This document shows, in pieces, positions 10,338-22,361 of a stretch of DNA of 64,000 nt. Made by a program: the position numbers and the translations under genes. The stretch's first letter is position 1, and each line of letters starts with the position of its first letter. Below the pieces are notes generated by a model. It was given only the letters and a program-made list of their open reading frames with translations, was not told where the DNA came from and did no database searches. The DNA is from Chamaecrista fasciculata (taxonomy: Eukaryota > Streptophyta > Magnoliopsida > Fabales > Fabaceae), in assembly GCA_003254925.1 (NCBI GenBank), contig QANZ01017293.1:100251-164250 (forward strand), read 5' to 3'.

Positions 10338-12702
10338 CTAAGTGGAAGAAGAGAAAAATTCTGGAAAATCCAAGTCAAAATCAAAGAGATCCAACTCAGC
10401 TATTGGGGAACTACATACTGAAGTTGGAGCTGAAACTACATCAGTGACATCAGATTCTGAAGTCTTCACATTTTGGCACACTAGTCCAGAGCTTGGTGAC
10501 AGACAGAAAATGTTTGATTCCGAGGTAGATGAAAAACTTCCCATGATGTCAGTGAACAATGGGGTGTCCTCGTTTTCTGAAACTATTGGTGGAGAAGGGA
10601 AGCAGAAAGATGGGAAAATATCATCCTTGATATTTAAGTTTAAATAATCCTCTGTTTTTACTTGAAACTCTGTTTCAAAATTCAAGAATGATGATGCTTC
10701 TGGGTGTGTTAATTGTTCGAGTGATGATGATGATGGTATTATTGGTATGTGTTCTTCTTCTTGATGTGGTTGAATTAGTTGAAGCTTGCGATGTTTTCCA
10801 ATTCCAAGTTGATTTTGTCCCAAATCCATCTTTCTTTTCAATGGGAACGCCTTGCATGTATGTCTTCCTCTATAGTTTATTTCAAGAACTGTTGGGTCTT
10901 TATCAGTTCTTTGAACTTGTTTTGTGGCAAGACAACCTTGTACGTTTCTGTGGGTGCATCTGTAATAACATCTGCAATTAAACTATTCTTTTTCAGGAAA
11001 CAAGAAGAAAAAAGCATCTACGTTTTAGAATGAGACCATCATCAAGTATTGCATCAATGAAAAGAATTAGTTGATACAAAAGATATAAGACCACTCCTAA
11101 AGTTGACCCAAAGTTTAGAACCCAAAGATATAGGACTAATTCTATAATTAACCTAAAAATATGAGACCAAATCTGTAACAAAAAAGATGAGACTAAATTG
11201 GGACCTAATCTAAAGATATGAGACCAAAAGTACAACAAAAAAAATATGGGAACAAATTGAGAATTTAGCAAATTTGCACTTTAGCCAAAAAAAAAAAAAA
11301 CAATGACTTCTGGTTTTTTGGTTGAGGGGCATTAGTGTCCTTTACTCTTATGTTTTATGAATTCAAAATTTGGCTCATTTTTTGAAGGAATAAAATAATA
11401 ATTTGGTTCCTAAAGATTAAAATAGATTATTTAGTCATTGAAAGAACTAAATGATATATTCGTTAATCCTTGAAAAAATTAAATGTAAATGACTAAATAG
11501 TATTAAGCTATCAATTTCAATTTTTTACGGATCAAATTGTCAAGATAGTAATGTATCAGAGATCGAATTATGAATTTACTCTTATTTTTTTTATAGCAAA
11601 ACCGCTTAAACATCACTAGAAAAAGAAGATTACAACTTAATATAGGAAAAGCAGGGCCTACCTAAATTACACTTAATATTACTAGATCCTAGCAACCAAG
11701 CCAAGAACTTGGAGCATCTACTAGAAAAGCAAGAATTTACTCTTATTTAAATCCTAGAAAAGCAAGATGAGCTGCCTAATTCTTGGGGTCATTAATGACA
11801 CTTCACAATCGAGTTCTGCCACTTAATAAATGATCAATATTGTCATGCTGCTTGAAAGTACGGATGCATCCCTTCTTAATCAAAACTTACAAATCTCATA
11901 CAGTTGAGAAAGTGCGTTTATCACATGGCTCTAAAACTACAGAAAGTGACACTCTTGCATAGAGTTATTCAATATGATTAATGCCTTAAGATAAGAATCT
12001 TTACTATGCTATAGTATGTCTCTTTAGTGTTAGTTGTCACAGTAGAATCACAATTACTCTATAACAATCTTACTGTCATTTTCAAATGTCATTTGCTTTA
12101 TACTAATTAATTCTGGCGAAAAATGCTAATTAATCAGACTTATCATAGTTCTTACCTTGGAAATTTAGCTCCAAGAATATCCTTCTGGCCATATTTTCTC
12201 CAGCTATGACCATCATCCATAGAACCATCATCCCCTGTTCCTGGGCAAACCTTCACTTGCTTTGTCCATCTGGGCATGCTTTTTCTGCAAACCCCATTTC
12301 CAAAAAAGAATCAGATAATCAGAAATCTCAGAATTCACCCCAATTCAATGCAAAAAAACAAAAAAGGAAAAAACTTGGTGATTTCTTTAGGACATTTTAC
12401 CTTTTCTTGAAGGAATCTTTGTTCTTAAATTCTTGGTCCATGACCTCACTTCTGGGGCTGTCAGAATCCACCATGGTTGTTCCAGTAATGATGATGTTAC
12501 TTTCTGTGACATTATTAGCTTCCAAATTCAGCATGGAAAGTGCTTTCTCATAGGATGAGAGTATTTTCTCAATCAGGAACTCATTCTCTTGGTGAGAAGA
12601 AGAAGAAGAAAGATGGGTACAGAGTTGCTTTGCTAGCTCCTTCCCTTGGGTTAGCTCATTGATCAAACAAAGCAGTTCCCACTTCATTACGTTCTCTTCC
12701 AT
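10338..12702 (-). CDS. WRKY transcription factor, group III (WRKY41/46/53 clade)
   Basis: The minus-strand exons are 12401-12702, 12156-12284 and 10338-10971; together they encode 354 residues. The N-terminus has the clade's 'INELTQGKELAKQL' and 'ILSSYEKALSML' blocks. The DNA-binding domain spans the last two exons. It has an intact WRKYGQK heptad and a C-X7-C-X23-H-T-C zinc finger, which defines group III. The second intron falls inside the Arg codon after 'AKFP', the conserved R-type position. The C-terminal third is acidic and Ser-rich, ending 'DFDLDFPEFFSSST', as in WRKY41/53 proteins. Family members bind W-boxes (TTGAC) and act in salicylate signalling, defence and senescence. A (GA)n tract lies in the leader region near 12845 and a W-box lies about 350 bp upstream of the ATG. 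The exact orthologue is not resolved. Confidence 0.95.
11040..11290. repeat. 'gagaccaaat' repeat block in intron 2 of the WRKY gene
   Basis: Five or more imperfect iterations of 'atatgagaccaaa' and 'ggacctaa' type units occur. They resemble one arm of the foldback elements found elsewhere in the window. No inverted partner is obvious, so this is probably a half element lying in the long intron 10972-12155. Confidence 0.4.
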
Positions 12703-13052
12703 TTTAGAGAAATATCAAAGTGACAAGAAATACACAATTCAATTGGTGGTAATTAAGGTGTGAGAGTATATGCAGATTACAACTGCTATAATAATACAAA
12801 ACTCAGAAACATCCCATATTTCACTTAACTATTAGGGGTTTAGAGAGAGAGAGAGAGAGAGGTAGGTGTTTCTTAGTGAAGAAAGTGGGGAAGAAGAGGG
12901 GGGATTATAAGGGAGGGATAATAGATTTGAAAGGACAAAAACCGAGTGAGGATTGAGTGAAGTGGGGTCATAAATGTGGAACTTTTAAGTTCATTTTTTA
13001 TTTTCGAGAGGAAGAAAGTGCTGAATATTTCAAAGGCGTAACCCGTTTGAAG

Positions 13053-13058
13053 GGTCAA
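13053..13058 (-). promoter_or_regulatory. W-box (TTGACC) upstream of the WRKY gene
   Basis: The plus strand reads GGTCAA, i.e. TTGACC on the gene's strand, about 350 bp before its start codon. WRKY proteins bind TTGAC[C/T], and many group III genes are auto- or cross-regulated. The site fits that, but a hexamer match alone is weak evidence. Confidence 0.3.
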
Positions 13059-13099
13059 TCAATGAGAAAGGTGAAAGAGAGAGGAGAGAAGTAAGCAAC

Positions 13100-14480
13100 T
13101 ACGCGGAAAAAGATTTGAACATTCTTCACTCATTCCTCCCATTCATTTTTTGTCTCCACAAAATTAATGAAATATATATATTGGTGTGAACAGGAAGTTT
13201 TGCAAGGGGGGCCAGAATTTTTCTTTAAAACAATATCATATAGTATATTATTCATATTTAATATAAAAATAAATATATATTTTTATATATTGGTGTGAAG
13301 TTATAGATATGTATAGGCCAAACTTCACTATCACCAAGACAATGACCATTCAATTATTTTTTTCTTAAGTTTATCAAAAAAAAAATATTTTTTTCTAAAA
13401 CTAAAAATTTGTGTAGTTTTTGTGTATTTGTTGTAATATTGTTCTATAATAAAGCATGCCAAAATAAATTGCATAGAATATAAATGAAATTTGTGATTAA
13501 ATAAATGTTATAACTTATAAAAAATGCACAAAAAATTTTATAAAAGTTTTTTTATCTAATATTATCAAATTTGGATTGGATCAGACCGGATAATTTGATT
13601 AGTCTAACCGTTGGTTGAATAATAAATTAATTCGACCCTAAAAATATTAAAATTATATTATAACCCCTCATATATTTTTTCTTTTTTCAATTTGGTCACT
13701 CAAAAACTTTTTTTTCTCAATTAATTATTCTCTAATTCTTTTTCTCCATTTAATCCCTAAAAAATGTTTTGTTATCAATTTTAATCTCTCTATATAAATG
13801 ATTGTATTGTAGCTTTAATTATGTGATAATCAATTTATAATTATATACTATAATTATAATGCTAATATTTATATTTATATATTATTTTTTAAAAATAATT
13901 AATAATTATTATTTATTACATTATTCAGTTCAAATAATTAAATTAATCAGATCTCAAATCAAATACTTTTTTTATTCATTAAACGATTCAGTTTTAGTAG
14001 TATTGGTTTTATCTTATTATGCCTTTCTTTTTTTATGATTATGTAAATTTATAACTATCTTTCAATAATCAAGATTATACTTCTTTAATCATAAACAACA
14101 AAATTATGCATAGTTTTTTTTCCTCTAATAAAAAACTAACGGATTATGAGAATATAATGCTCTTCAAATCTTTACCTTGGAACGAGAATTGTTTAGAATG
14201 CATGAATCCCTCTAGTATATTGTGATGCACAAGAATTTGGTGGTGTACGCTCGTCTAGCGGCTGCCTTATGAATGTTACTGTTGGTGGCTTTTAATTTAG
14301 GGGATTATTAGGGATTGAATATGTTTATATTATTTAATTAAGCGCTAGAATATAAAATAAACCTTAGGCTGACATTAATTTATTTACTTTGTTAATTTTA
14401 TGTGTTTTGATAATTGTCAAAAATTTTTAGTTGATATATATTAAGTATTGGCTTGTCACGATGTATTTTTATAAAATAAT
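13100..14480. other. Very AT-rich intergenic stretch, no gene seen
   Basis: The sequence is dominated by short A/T runs with stop codons in all frames. I find no bounded element, RNA gene or coding region. Confidence 0.5.
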
Positions 14481-15240
14481 GAAGTTTATTTAGTCTTTGT
14501 GACAATTCACCTTTGTGTGTGAACCTATCTCTTTGTGAGAGAACCCCTTTTATATTCTTCTTGAAACTATCTGATTCGTTTGTATACCTCCTAATGGTAA
14601 TAGGTTACCTACCCTCGGTTGTTTTGAAACCCTATAGTGGTTATCCGTGAGTGGTTGCACTGTAAGAGGAGTTGTTGTGAGGAACCTTATTGTTACCCGT
14701 GAGGACTTGTTGGTTTGGGAAACTGTAAAAGTGTGAAACCCCAGTGGTGATCCGTGAGTGGTTGAGTGCCAATTGTAAATTGGTTAGTTTGCCCAGCAAT
14801 AATATAAAATCCTTTACTTTGTGTTTGGGGACTGGACGTAGGTTTATGAGAAAGTTCTTTGTTGAGGACTTGTATCTTATTCTGAACCAGTATAAATCTG
14901 TTGTGTCATTATTCCTTATCATTTCTCCTTTATATTCCGCATTTACCTTTTGAGTTAATGATTAGTTTTTCTTTCATTAGCAATCTACCTCAATATCTGA
15001 TCTGCTTAAGTAGCTGCTTTATTTGAAGTATATCTGTTATTAAGTATATCTTTTATTGCTAAGGAACTTTGTTCCGAAAGAAACTGTTTGAAATAATTGT
15101 TCTAAGGAATTTATATTACAGGGATTGTTTTGAGTAACTGTTTTAAGGAACATTGTTAAAACTCGTTTTTAACTTAGAAAAAGTTGTTACATACCAATTC
15201 ACCCCCTCTTAGTATATTTTCCTTGTGCATCCTGACTAAC
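14480..15240 (+). repeat. LTR retrotransposon remnant
   Basis: The stretch contains repeated 'ggttatccgtgagtggttg' / 'ggtgatccgtgagtggttg' units, 'ggactggacgtaggtttatg', 'gaaccagtataaatctgttg' and, near the end, 'accaattcaccccctctta'. These are typical of the R-U5 part and 3' boundary of plant LTR retrotransposons. No gag or pol frame follows. It is a decayed solo LTR or internal fragment, and the superfamily is uncertain. Confidence 0.4.
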
Positions 15241-15287
15241 AGAATTGTTAGGTTTCCTTCAATTATAAGATCTTATATTATTATTTA

Positions 15288-15944
15288 GGCAAAAGACCTG
15301 TTGATGCCCCTAACGTTTGGGGTCAGTTTCAGTTATGCCCCCAACGTTTACTTTGTGTCAGTTATACCCCCAACGTTTCACATTATTGTCAATTATACCC
15401 TCACCTCAATTTTTTGGGCCAAAGTCCTATTTTGGTCCGTCAAGTTTGCTCAAAGTTCCGTTTTGGTCCCTTAAATCTCCGACGAACTTTCCGACGAGAT
15501 ACACAGCAGCCCCGACAACTACGAAAACTCTTAATCCATGATTTTTTGACCTCCTAAGTTCAATGGCGCCTTGCATTTTGCGAACAAATGATCGGAAATA
15601 TAATTTTCGACGATTGTGTAATTTTTTGGTGGCTTGCTAGTCATTTTTTCGCAAAATGGAGGCCGTCGTTGAACTCAAAAGGTCAAAACACCTTGGATTT
15701 AAAGTTTTCGTAGTCGTTAGAGTCACTGTGTATCTCGTCGAAAAGTTCACCGGAAACTTGAGGGACCAAAACGAAACTTTGAGCAAACTTAATGGACCAA
15801 AATAGGACTTTGGCCCAAAAAAAAGTGAGGTTAGGGTATAATTGACAACAATGTGAAACGTTAGGGGTATAACTAACACAAAATAAATATTGGGGGCATA
15901 ACTGAAACTGACCCTTTGTTAGGGGCATCAACAGGTCTTTTGTC
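15288..15944. mobile_element. Foldback element with about 300-bp arms (family B)
   Basis: The ends are GGCAAAAGACCTGTTGATGC and, on the right in reverse complement, GACAAAAGACCTGTTGATGC. The arms remain alignable to the centre near 15600. The flanks TATTATTTA (15279-15287) and TATTACTTG (15945-15953) agree at 7 of 9 positions, consistent with an old Mutator-type 9-bp target duplication. The arms contain 'ttatgcccccaacgttt' and 'ggtcc' motifs, also seen at 56644-57456. It is non-coding. Confidence 0.7.
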
Positions 15945-16078
15945 TATTACTTGTGTAACAAAGTGTCTTTAATTTTTTTTTTTGACCATGATAAGTTATG
16001 TGCAAAATTTAGTGTCACATACATTTTATTACAGAGATATAAATAACTTTACATAAATTTAATCTTATATACTTTTCA

Positions 16079-16947
16079 AGTTAAATGTTCAAATTGATCT
16101 TAAATGTATGCACTTAAGTTCATTTTGGTTTGAAATGCTTCAAAAGTTTCATATTGGTCCTATATGTTGTTATTTAGTTTCATTTTAGTTTCGAATTATT
16201 AAATGTGGTCATATCTCTCTCGTTTCAAGTTCGAATGTGACGAGTCCAGAGCTAATGTTACTTTTGATGAGTATTTTCTCTATACAGTTGGAGTTGTCAA
16301 CAAATATGGTCAAATTGGGCCGCTAATTTCACTATCAAATAAGTGAAGTTGGTCATATTTATCTCGTTTCAAGTCTAAATATGAGGAGTTCAGAATTATG
16401 AGTTTTTTTTATTGAGTCCTTTTTTATCTTATTAGTTAGAACCGTCAGCAAATGAGGTCAAATTGATTGAGACCAATTTTTCATTTTTTTTTACTTTTAG
16501 CTAGGTCTTAAACCCATTTTCAAGCCTAATTTGGTTTCATCTGTCGGCAGATCCAATTAGGTAGAAAAATAATCGTTAAGAGTAAGTCGTAGCTTTGAAT
16601 TCATTCAGACTTAAAAAAAAAAGAGATAAGACTANAAAAAAAAAAAAAAAAAGAGATAAGACTAACTTCATTTTGTTTGACCGTGAAACAAAGAGTCCAC
16701 TTTTAGGACTCAATTTGATCTCGTTTGTTAACAGCCTTAACTAAATAGTGCAAGTACTAGTCGAAAGCAAGTAGCTGTGAGCTTGTGACATTTAAATTTG
16801 AAACAAGACACACATGATTATATTTGACAGTTTGGAACCAAAATGAAACTAAATAATAGCATTTAGAATCAATATGAAACTTCTAAAACATTTAAGACCA
16901 GAATGAACTAAAGAGCATACATTTAGGACCAATTTGAGCATTTGACC
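16079..16947. mobile_element. Foldback element, family A
   Basis: The right end in reverse complement, 'ggtcaaatgctcaaattggt', pairs with the left 'agttaaatgttcaaattgat'. Both sides continue with 'cctaaatgtatgc'-type sequence. The internal family A signature is present in both orientations ('gtcatatctctctcgtttc' on the left, 'gaaacaagacacacatgatt' on the right). The flanks TACTTTTCA and TATTTTTAA agree at 7 of 9. An N and a duplicated 20-base block inside the element mark an assembly join. Confidence 0.65.
16635..16635. other. Single-N assembly gap flanked by a duplicated block
   Basis: A poly-A tract followed by 'gagataagacta' occurs on both sides of the N. This is what results when two contigs whose ends overlap are joined without merging. 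Similar lone Ns lie at 27896, 51406 (in a poly-A run) and 56605, all at low-complexity sequence. Confidence 0.75.
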
Positions 16948-17464
16948 TATTTTTAATTATTAAATAATTACATGAACTGAAAATTCATGATGATGAAAGG
17001 AGTACAAAATTTTCCGAGAAACTACGTGGTTATTGTGTATAAACTAGAAAGTGAGGGGTGAAGAAGGTAGCCAAATCTACAATCCCTTTCTGTGCTCATA
17101 ATTAAACACTAAAAACGCGTGGACCCTCAATTCTACTTTTTCTGCATTTTCTTCTAGTAATATGTATAAAGGTACTGATTAAAAAAAATAAATATTTATA
17201 ATATAAAATATAGAAATTAATATTATAATATATTAATGAGTATTAGCTTTATTTTGAATTTTTTTACGTAATAAAAATATCTTTATTCTTATATTATTTT
17301 TATTTAATTTTGTGATAATTTATTTCATTTGATTTAAATTAATAATTAAATAAATTGATCAGTCCATCTAAACAAAACAAACTGAAGCCACACATATTTA
17401 TACTAATGTAAAGCCTGTTGATTCAAATTTTATAAAGTTTGAAATTAAAAAATAAAAAATTTAT

Positions 17465-19570
17465 TTCATAATATATTTTTATTCGTTACAATGAAGAAGC
17501 TCAAAAAGAGCCAAAGCACAAAGAAAAAACCTAAAAACCACGGGGCAACAAAGGCCCAAAGCTGTCTTCAAACAAAAGCATCTTAATACAACTAGGAGGC
17601 TCAATCCATCGAACCCAAAATTGCTCCATCTTCATGCCAACTCCAGCCAAAGCATCAGCCACACGATTTCCTTCTCTAAGCATAGGCCCAGCATCAAACT
17701 GGTAAGCGTTCCTGATCCATCCAACCCATCTCTGAATCACCATAATACAGTTAGTCGGTTGCACCCAGTTCTCATCAAAAACTCTTTTATTCCTCCATTT
17801 CTAGATCAACCAACAAGTAACGCCAAACATCAAGCTCTACTGGTCCCACCAAACAGCTCTAGGCGTCTTTAAATTGGAAATGAGCCAGTTCCAACTATCA
17901 AGCTCAAAGAAATCTTCCTTCCTTTCAACAGGTAAGATCTTCATCTATCTTTAGCTACAGGACAATCACGAAGCACATGGAGAATATTCTCAATAGAGTT
18001 CTCACATATAGAGCAGTTAGGGCGACACGAAGACCACTTAGCACGCCTCTCATTAGTACAAAGTCTTTCATGCCCAACCATCCAGAGGAAGAATTTAATT
18101 CTCTCCAGCCCTTTCCACATCCAGATGACTTTCCAACCTTTATTCTCCCTTCCCAATCTTTCCCCATAAGACTCTTATAACACGAGCTCACAGAGAAAGA
18201 TCCAGACGAGTCAGCAGCCCATTTTATATTATCACAAAAGCCCCTCACAGGAGGATGTCTTCCCAACAAAAAATTAACACCTTCATCAAAAAGAATATTA
18301 ATTAGAGAATCCCAACACCAGTCACCATTACCATTTACCATATTGGAGACTCTAGCATCCCAGTCAGGAATTAAATTCTTATCAGTAGCTAAATCAGCAA
18401 AGGCCACACTAGGTTTCACCCAATGATCTCTCCAAAAGTCGATTCTCCTACCATCACCAACATCCCAGCAACACCTGTCAGCCACACTACTCCAAACCTC
18501 ACTCAAATCAGCCCAGAGATGAGACGAATTATTACCTCTCATCACAGAAAGGGAAAACTCTTCACCCTTATTGTACTTACTTCTAAGAATCTCCCTCCAA
18601 AGACCCTCCTTATCAGTAATTAGCCTCCAAACCATTTTAGTCAAGCATGCATTATTCATCTGAGTTAAGTTTTTCACACCCAAGCCACCACACTCTTTCC
18701 TCTTCATAACTTCACTCCAGCGCACATGATGATTCTTCCTTTCATTACAGTCATGACCCCACAAAAAGGCTCTCTCTTGTTTTTCAATCTCCTGAATAAT
18801 AGATGTAGGCAGTTTCATAACCATCATAGGGTAGATGGACAGAGAACTAATCACAGAATTAACTAAGACAGCCCTCCCAGCCATGCTCAAACATCTCCTC
18901 TTCCATCCAGCCAATCTTTTTTTGACTTTATCAAGAATATACCCATAACTCTTAGCTCTAGATCTCTCCTGTAAAAGAGGGATGCCCAAGTATAACCCAA
19001 GCTCCTCCTTCTCCTTAATATCAAGCATATCAGAGATAGCATTCCTCAAATCTAAATTTGTATTAGGAGAAAAATACAGACAATATTTTTGAACACTAAC
19101 CTTCTGACCAGAGACATTGCAAAAATCATCAAGACATCTCTTCATCACAGTAGCTTGCTCAACAGTGGCTTCCCCAAACAAAATCAAGTCATCAGCAAAC
19201 ATTAGGTGAGACACTTCAGGTCCCCTTCTGCCAATTCTAATAGCTTTCTAACTTTTATTAAGAGTAGCATTAGAGATAATATGGGAGAGTTTCTCCATAG
19301 CAAGCACAAACAGATAGGGAGAGATAGGGTCTCCCTGTCTAATGCCTCTAGAAGGGTTAAAACTTTCAGTAAGCCCACCATTCCAAAGAATTTTAGTGGA
19401 CACAGTAGAGATACACTCCATAATAACTCTTCTAAAATTCATAGGCACATTAATTTCTTTAAGCATATTCTCCAAAAAAACCCCATTCCAACCTATCATA
19501 GGCCTTCTCCAAATCCACTTTAATAGCAGAAAAACATTTTTCCCCTCAGTCTCTTCATAATATTTTATAT
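17465..19570 (-). pseudogene. 5'-truncated non-LTR (LINE) retrotransposon, degenerate
   Basis: Minus-strand frames encode, in order: a reverse transcriptase with 'GIRQGDPISPYLFVLAME' and the catalytic FADD box; a thumb region ('LGIPLL', 'AGWKRRCLSMAGRAVLVNSV'); a zinc-binding reverse-transcriptase domain ('IKFFLWMVGHERLCTNERR'); and a terminal RNase H fragment ('REGNRVADALAGVG'). The ORF is broken by an in-frame TAG near 19247, a frameshift at a poly-T run near 19480, and another near 18140. The element is bounded by 'ttcataatat...' copies at 17465-17482 and 19554-19570, which look like target duplications. That makes it a single 5'-truncated insertion of about 2.07 kb. It cannot be active. 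Confidence 0.9.
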
Positions 19571-20262
19571 TATAAGAAAATTTCAATTGTTATAATAATT
19601 TCTTATTATTATTTTACTTGAATTAATAAAAAGTTACTTAACTTCCCTAACTAGTTTTTCTTCCTTTTAATATTTTAAATCAAAATTAATTTTACTATAT
19701 AATTTAAAAGACTAACTATTAGAATTTAAAAAACCTCAAACACATCTATACTATATTATATGGCTAAGTCCATTTATGGTTGGTCAAAAATAGTTAATTA
19801 AAAAATTAAAAAAGAAAAAAAAATCACCACTCTCTCTCCACTCATTCTCCCCACTTCTTTAAAAAAATAAATGAATTAAAAAAAGTATATATATAGTAAA
19901 TGCCACCACTCATTTTTTAATTAAAAAAAGTATGAATTAAAAAAAGTATATATATTTTATAGTAATCTTTTAGAATCTTTTGGATTCTCATTAGAAATTT
20001 TCTCTTTTTTGCCCAAAAACCAATATCTGTGAACATCTTTAGTTCTTTACTACAAACACATGGGACCCACACACTAGTGCATACACACGCACACATAGAG
20101 AGCAATGCTAAAAGGGGACTACCATAACTTAAAATCATGAGCAATATAATGCTTGGAAATCATGTTGTTTACAAAATAAAAATGAATTAGTAGTTAAATC
20201 TTTCCAGTTTTACATATGTCCCGAATTTAGTTTGATATTGTGTTACTTCAAACATCAGAAGA
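19571..20262. other. Intergenic, AT-rich, no gene seen
   Basis: There are runs of 'aaaaaagtatatata' and short microsatellites. No coding region or bounded mobile element is visible between the LINE and the foldback element that starts at 20273. Confidence 0.45.
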
Positions 20263-20704
20263 AATTCAAAGCGAGTAAACTCCCAAATTGATCCTTGGAT
20301 TATTGGGTCTCTGACAAATTGGTCCCAGATTTATGGAAATTGACAAATAAGTCCCCGAATTTTACTAACGTTAGTCAAATTGGTCCTTCCGTTAAGTTGC
20401 CATTAGCCAACATGATGACGTGTCCGTTAACTGCTGACGTGGCACGTTGAGTGCCACGTCAGCAGTTGGAAAACTGAAAAAAAACAAAAAAAAAGGCCAA
20501 CTGTGCGTGCCACATCAGCATTAATAATAAAAAAAATATTTCATTCAAAATTCAAATAGGTCCCTGAGTTATATTTTTATCTCATTATTCTCAATTTCCC
20601 CTCTTTTTCATCATCTTCATTCATTTTAGTCCCAAATCCTCAAAACAAAATTGTAAAGTGTCCCAAAACTCTTCCAAACATTCCAGTTTAGTCCTTAAAA
20701 GTAT

Positions 20705-21275
20705 TAAAAACCCTAAAAACTAAACCCTAAACCCTAAAATCCTAAACCCCAAACCCTAAAACATAAACCCTAAAATCCTAAAATTGTAAAGTGTCCAAAA
20801 AATCTTCTAAACATTTCAATTTAGTCCTTAACCTCTAAAACCTCAAACCCAAAACTCTAAAACCCCAAACCCTAAAATCCAAAACCCTAAATTCTAAAAC
20901 CCCAAACCCTAAAATCCAAAACCCCAAACCCTAAACCCTAAAACCCCAAACCCTAAAATCCTAAACCTTAAACCCTAAACCCTAAAATCATAAACCCTAA
21001 AATCCTAACATTGTAAAGTGTCCAAAAATTCTTCCAAACATTTCAATTTAGTCCTTAAACTCTAAAACCCCAAACCCCAAACTCTAAAACCCCAAACCAT
21101 AAACTCTAAAACCCCAAACCCCAAAATCCTAAACCCCAAACCTTAAAACCCAAAACCCCAAACCTAGATCCTAAAATCCCATACCCCAAACTCTAAAACC
21201 CTAAACCCTAAACCCCCAAACTCTAAAACCTCAAACCCTAAACACAAACCCTAAACTCTAAAACCCCAAACCATA
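20705..21275 (+). repeat. Degenerate telomere-like CCCTAAA tract (left arm)
   Basis: Repeated 'accctaaa', 'aaccccaaaccctaaa' and 'aaaatcctaaacc' units match the Arabidopsis-type plant telomere repeat (TTTAGGG on the other strand) with many variants. They are interrupted by copies of an 'attgtaaagtgtcc' block. The tract lies wholly within the foldback arm, so it is an interstitial array carried by the element and not a chromosome end. Confidence 0.75.
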
Positions 21276-21417
21276 ATCAGAATTCTGATTGTACATTAAA
21301 GTTCAACAATTGTGACGTGCAGCAGTAATATTCAAATCAGTCCCCGAATTTATCAAAATAGTTCAATATGTTAGACAAATTGGTCCTCTAATTAAATGAA
21401 TAGATAATAAACCAAAG

Positions 21418-21935
21418 AGTTTAGGGTATGGGATTTTAGGGTTTGGGGTTTGGGTTTTAGAGTTTGGGGTTTGGTGTTTTAGGTTTTAGGGTTTTGGGTT
21501 CAAGGTTTGGGATTTTAGGGTTTGGGGTTTGGGGTTTGAGTTTGGGGTTTAGGGTTTTAGAGTTTAGGGTATGGGATTTTAGGGTTTGGGGTTTAGGGTT
21601 GTAGAGTTTAGGGTTTAAGGTTTTAGGATTTGGGGTTTGGGGTTTGGAATTTTAGGGTTTGGGATTTGGGGTTTTAGAATTTAGGGTTTAAGGTTTTAGG
21701 ATTTGGGGTTTGGAATTTTAGGTTTTAGGGTTTGGGGTTTTAGAGTTTTGGGTTTGGGGTTTGGAGTTCTAGGGTTTGAGGTTTTAGAGTTTAAGGACTA
21801 AATTGAAATGTTTAGAAGAATTTTTGGACACTTTACAATTTTAGGATTTTAGGGTTTAGGGTTTAGGTTTTAGTGTTTGGAGTTTAGGATTTTAGGGTTT
21901 AAGGTTTAAGTTTTAGGGTTTTTAATACTTTTAAG
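21418..21935 (-). repeat. Degenerate telomere-like TTTAGGG tract (right arm)
   Basis: This is the mirror image of the left-arm tract: 'gggtttagggttttagag' and 'ttggggtttagggt' units on the plus strand, with the same 'ggacactttacaatttt' interruption. Together the two tracts could form a long hairpin. Confidence 0.75.
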
Positions 21936-22361
21936 GACTAAACTGGAATGTTTGGAAGAGTTTTGGGACACTTTACAATTTTATTTTGAGGATTTGGGAA
22001 TAAAATGAATGAAGAAGATGAAAAAGAGGGGAAATTGAGAATAATGAGATAAAAATATAACTCAGGGACCTATTTGAATTTTGAATGAAATATTTTTTTT
22101 ATTATTAATGCTGATGTGGCATGCACAGTTGCCTTTTTTTTTTTTTTCAGTTTTCCAACTGCTGACGTGGCACTTAACGTGCCATGTCAGCAGTTAACGG
22201 ACACGTCATCATGTTGGCTAACGGCAACTTAACGGAAGGACCAATTTGACTAACGTTAATAAAATTCGAGGACTTATTTGTCAATTTCCATAAATCAGGG
22301 ACCAATCTGTCAACGACCCAATAATTCGGGGACCAATTTGGGAGTTTACTCAATTCAAAGC

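Larger units (their letters stand above)
20273..22351. mobile_element. Large foldback element (2.08 kb) with a perfect 10-bp target duplication
   Basis: The ends GAGTAAACTCCC and GGGAGTTTACTC are perfect inverted repeats. They are flanked by identical AATTCAAAGC at 20263-20272 and 22352-22361, which is diagnostic of Mutator-like transposition. The arms are about 0.9-1 kb each. They contain, in mirrored order, 'ggtcc' blocks, a 'gctgacgtggcac' / 'gtgccacgtcagc' palindrome, a 'tcattattctcaatttcccc' block and long CCCTAAA-like tracts. A short unpaired spacer lies around 21275-21420. There is no transposase, so it is non-autonomous. Confidence 0.85.

Noticed and set aside
20700..21960. A true chromosome end or telomere
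   Set aside because: The CCCTAAA-like tracts are degenerate, mirrored, enclosed in a transposon with target duplications, and followed by ordinary genes on both sides.
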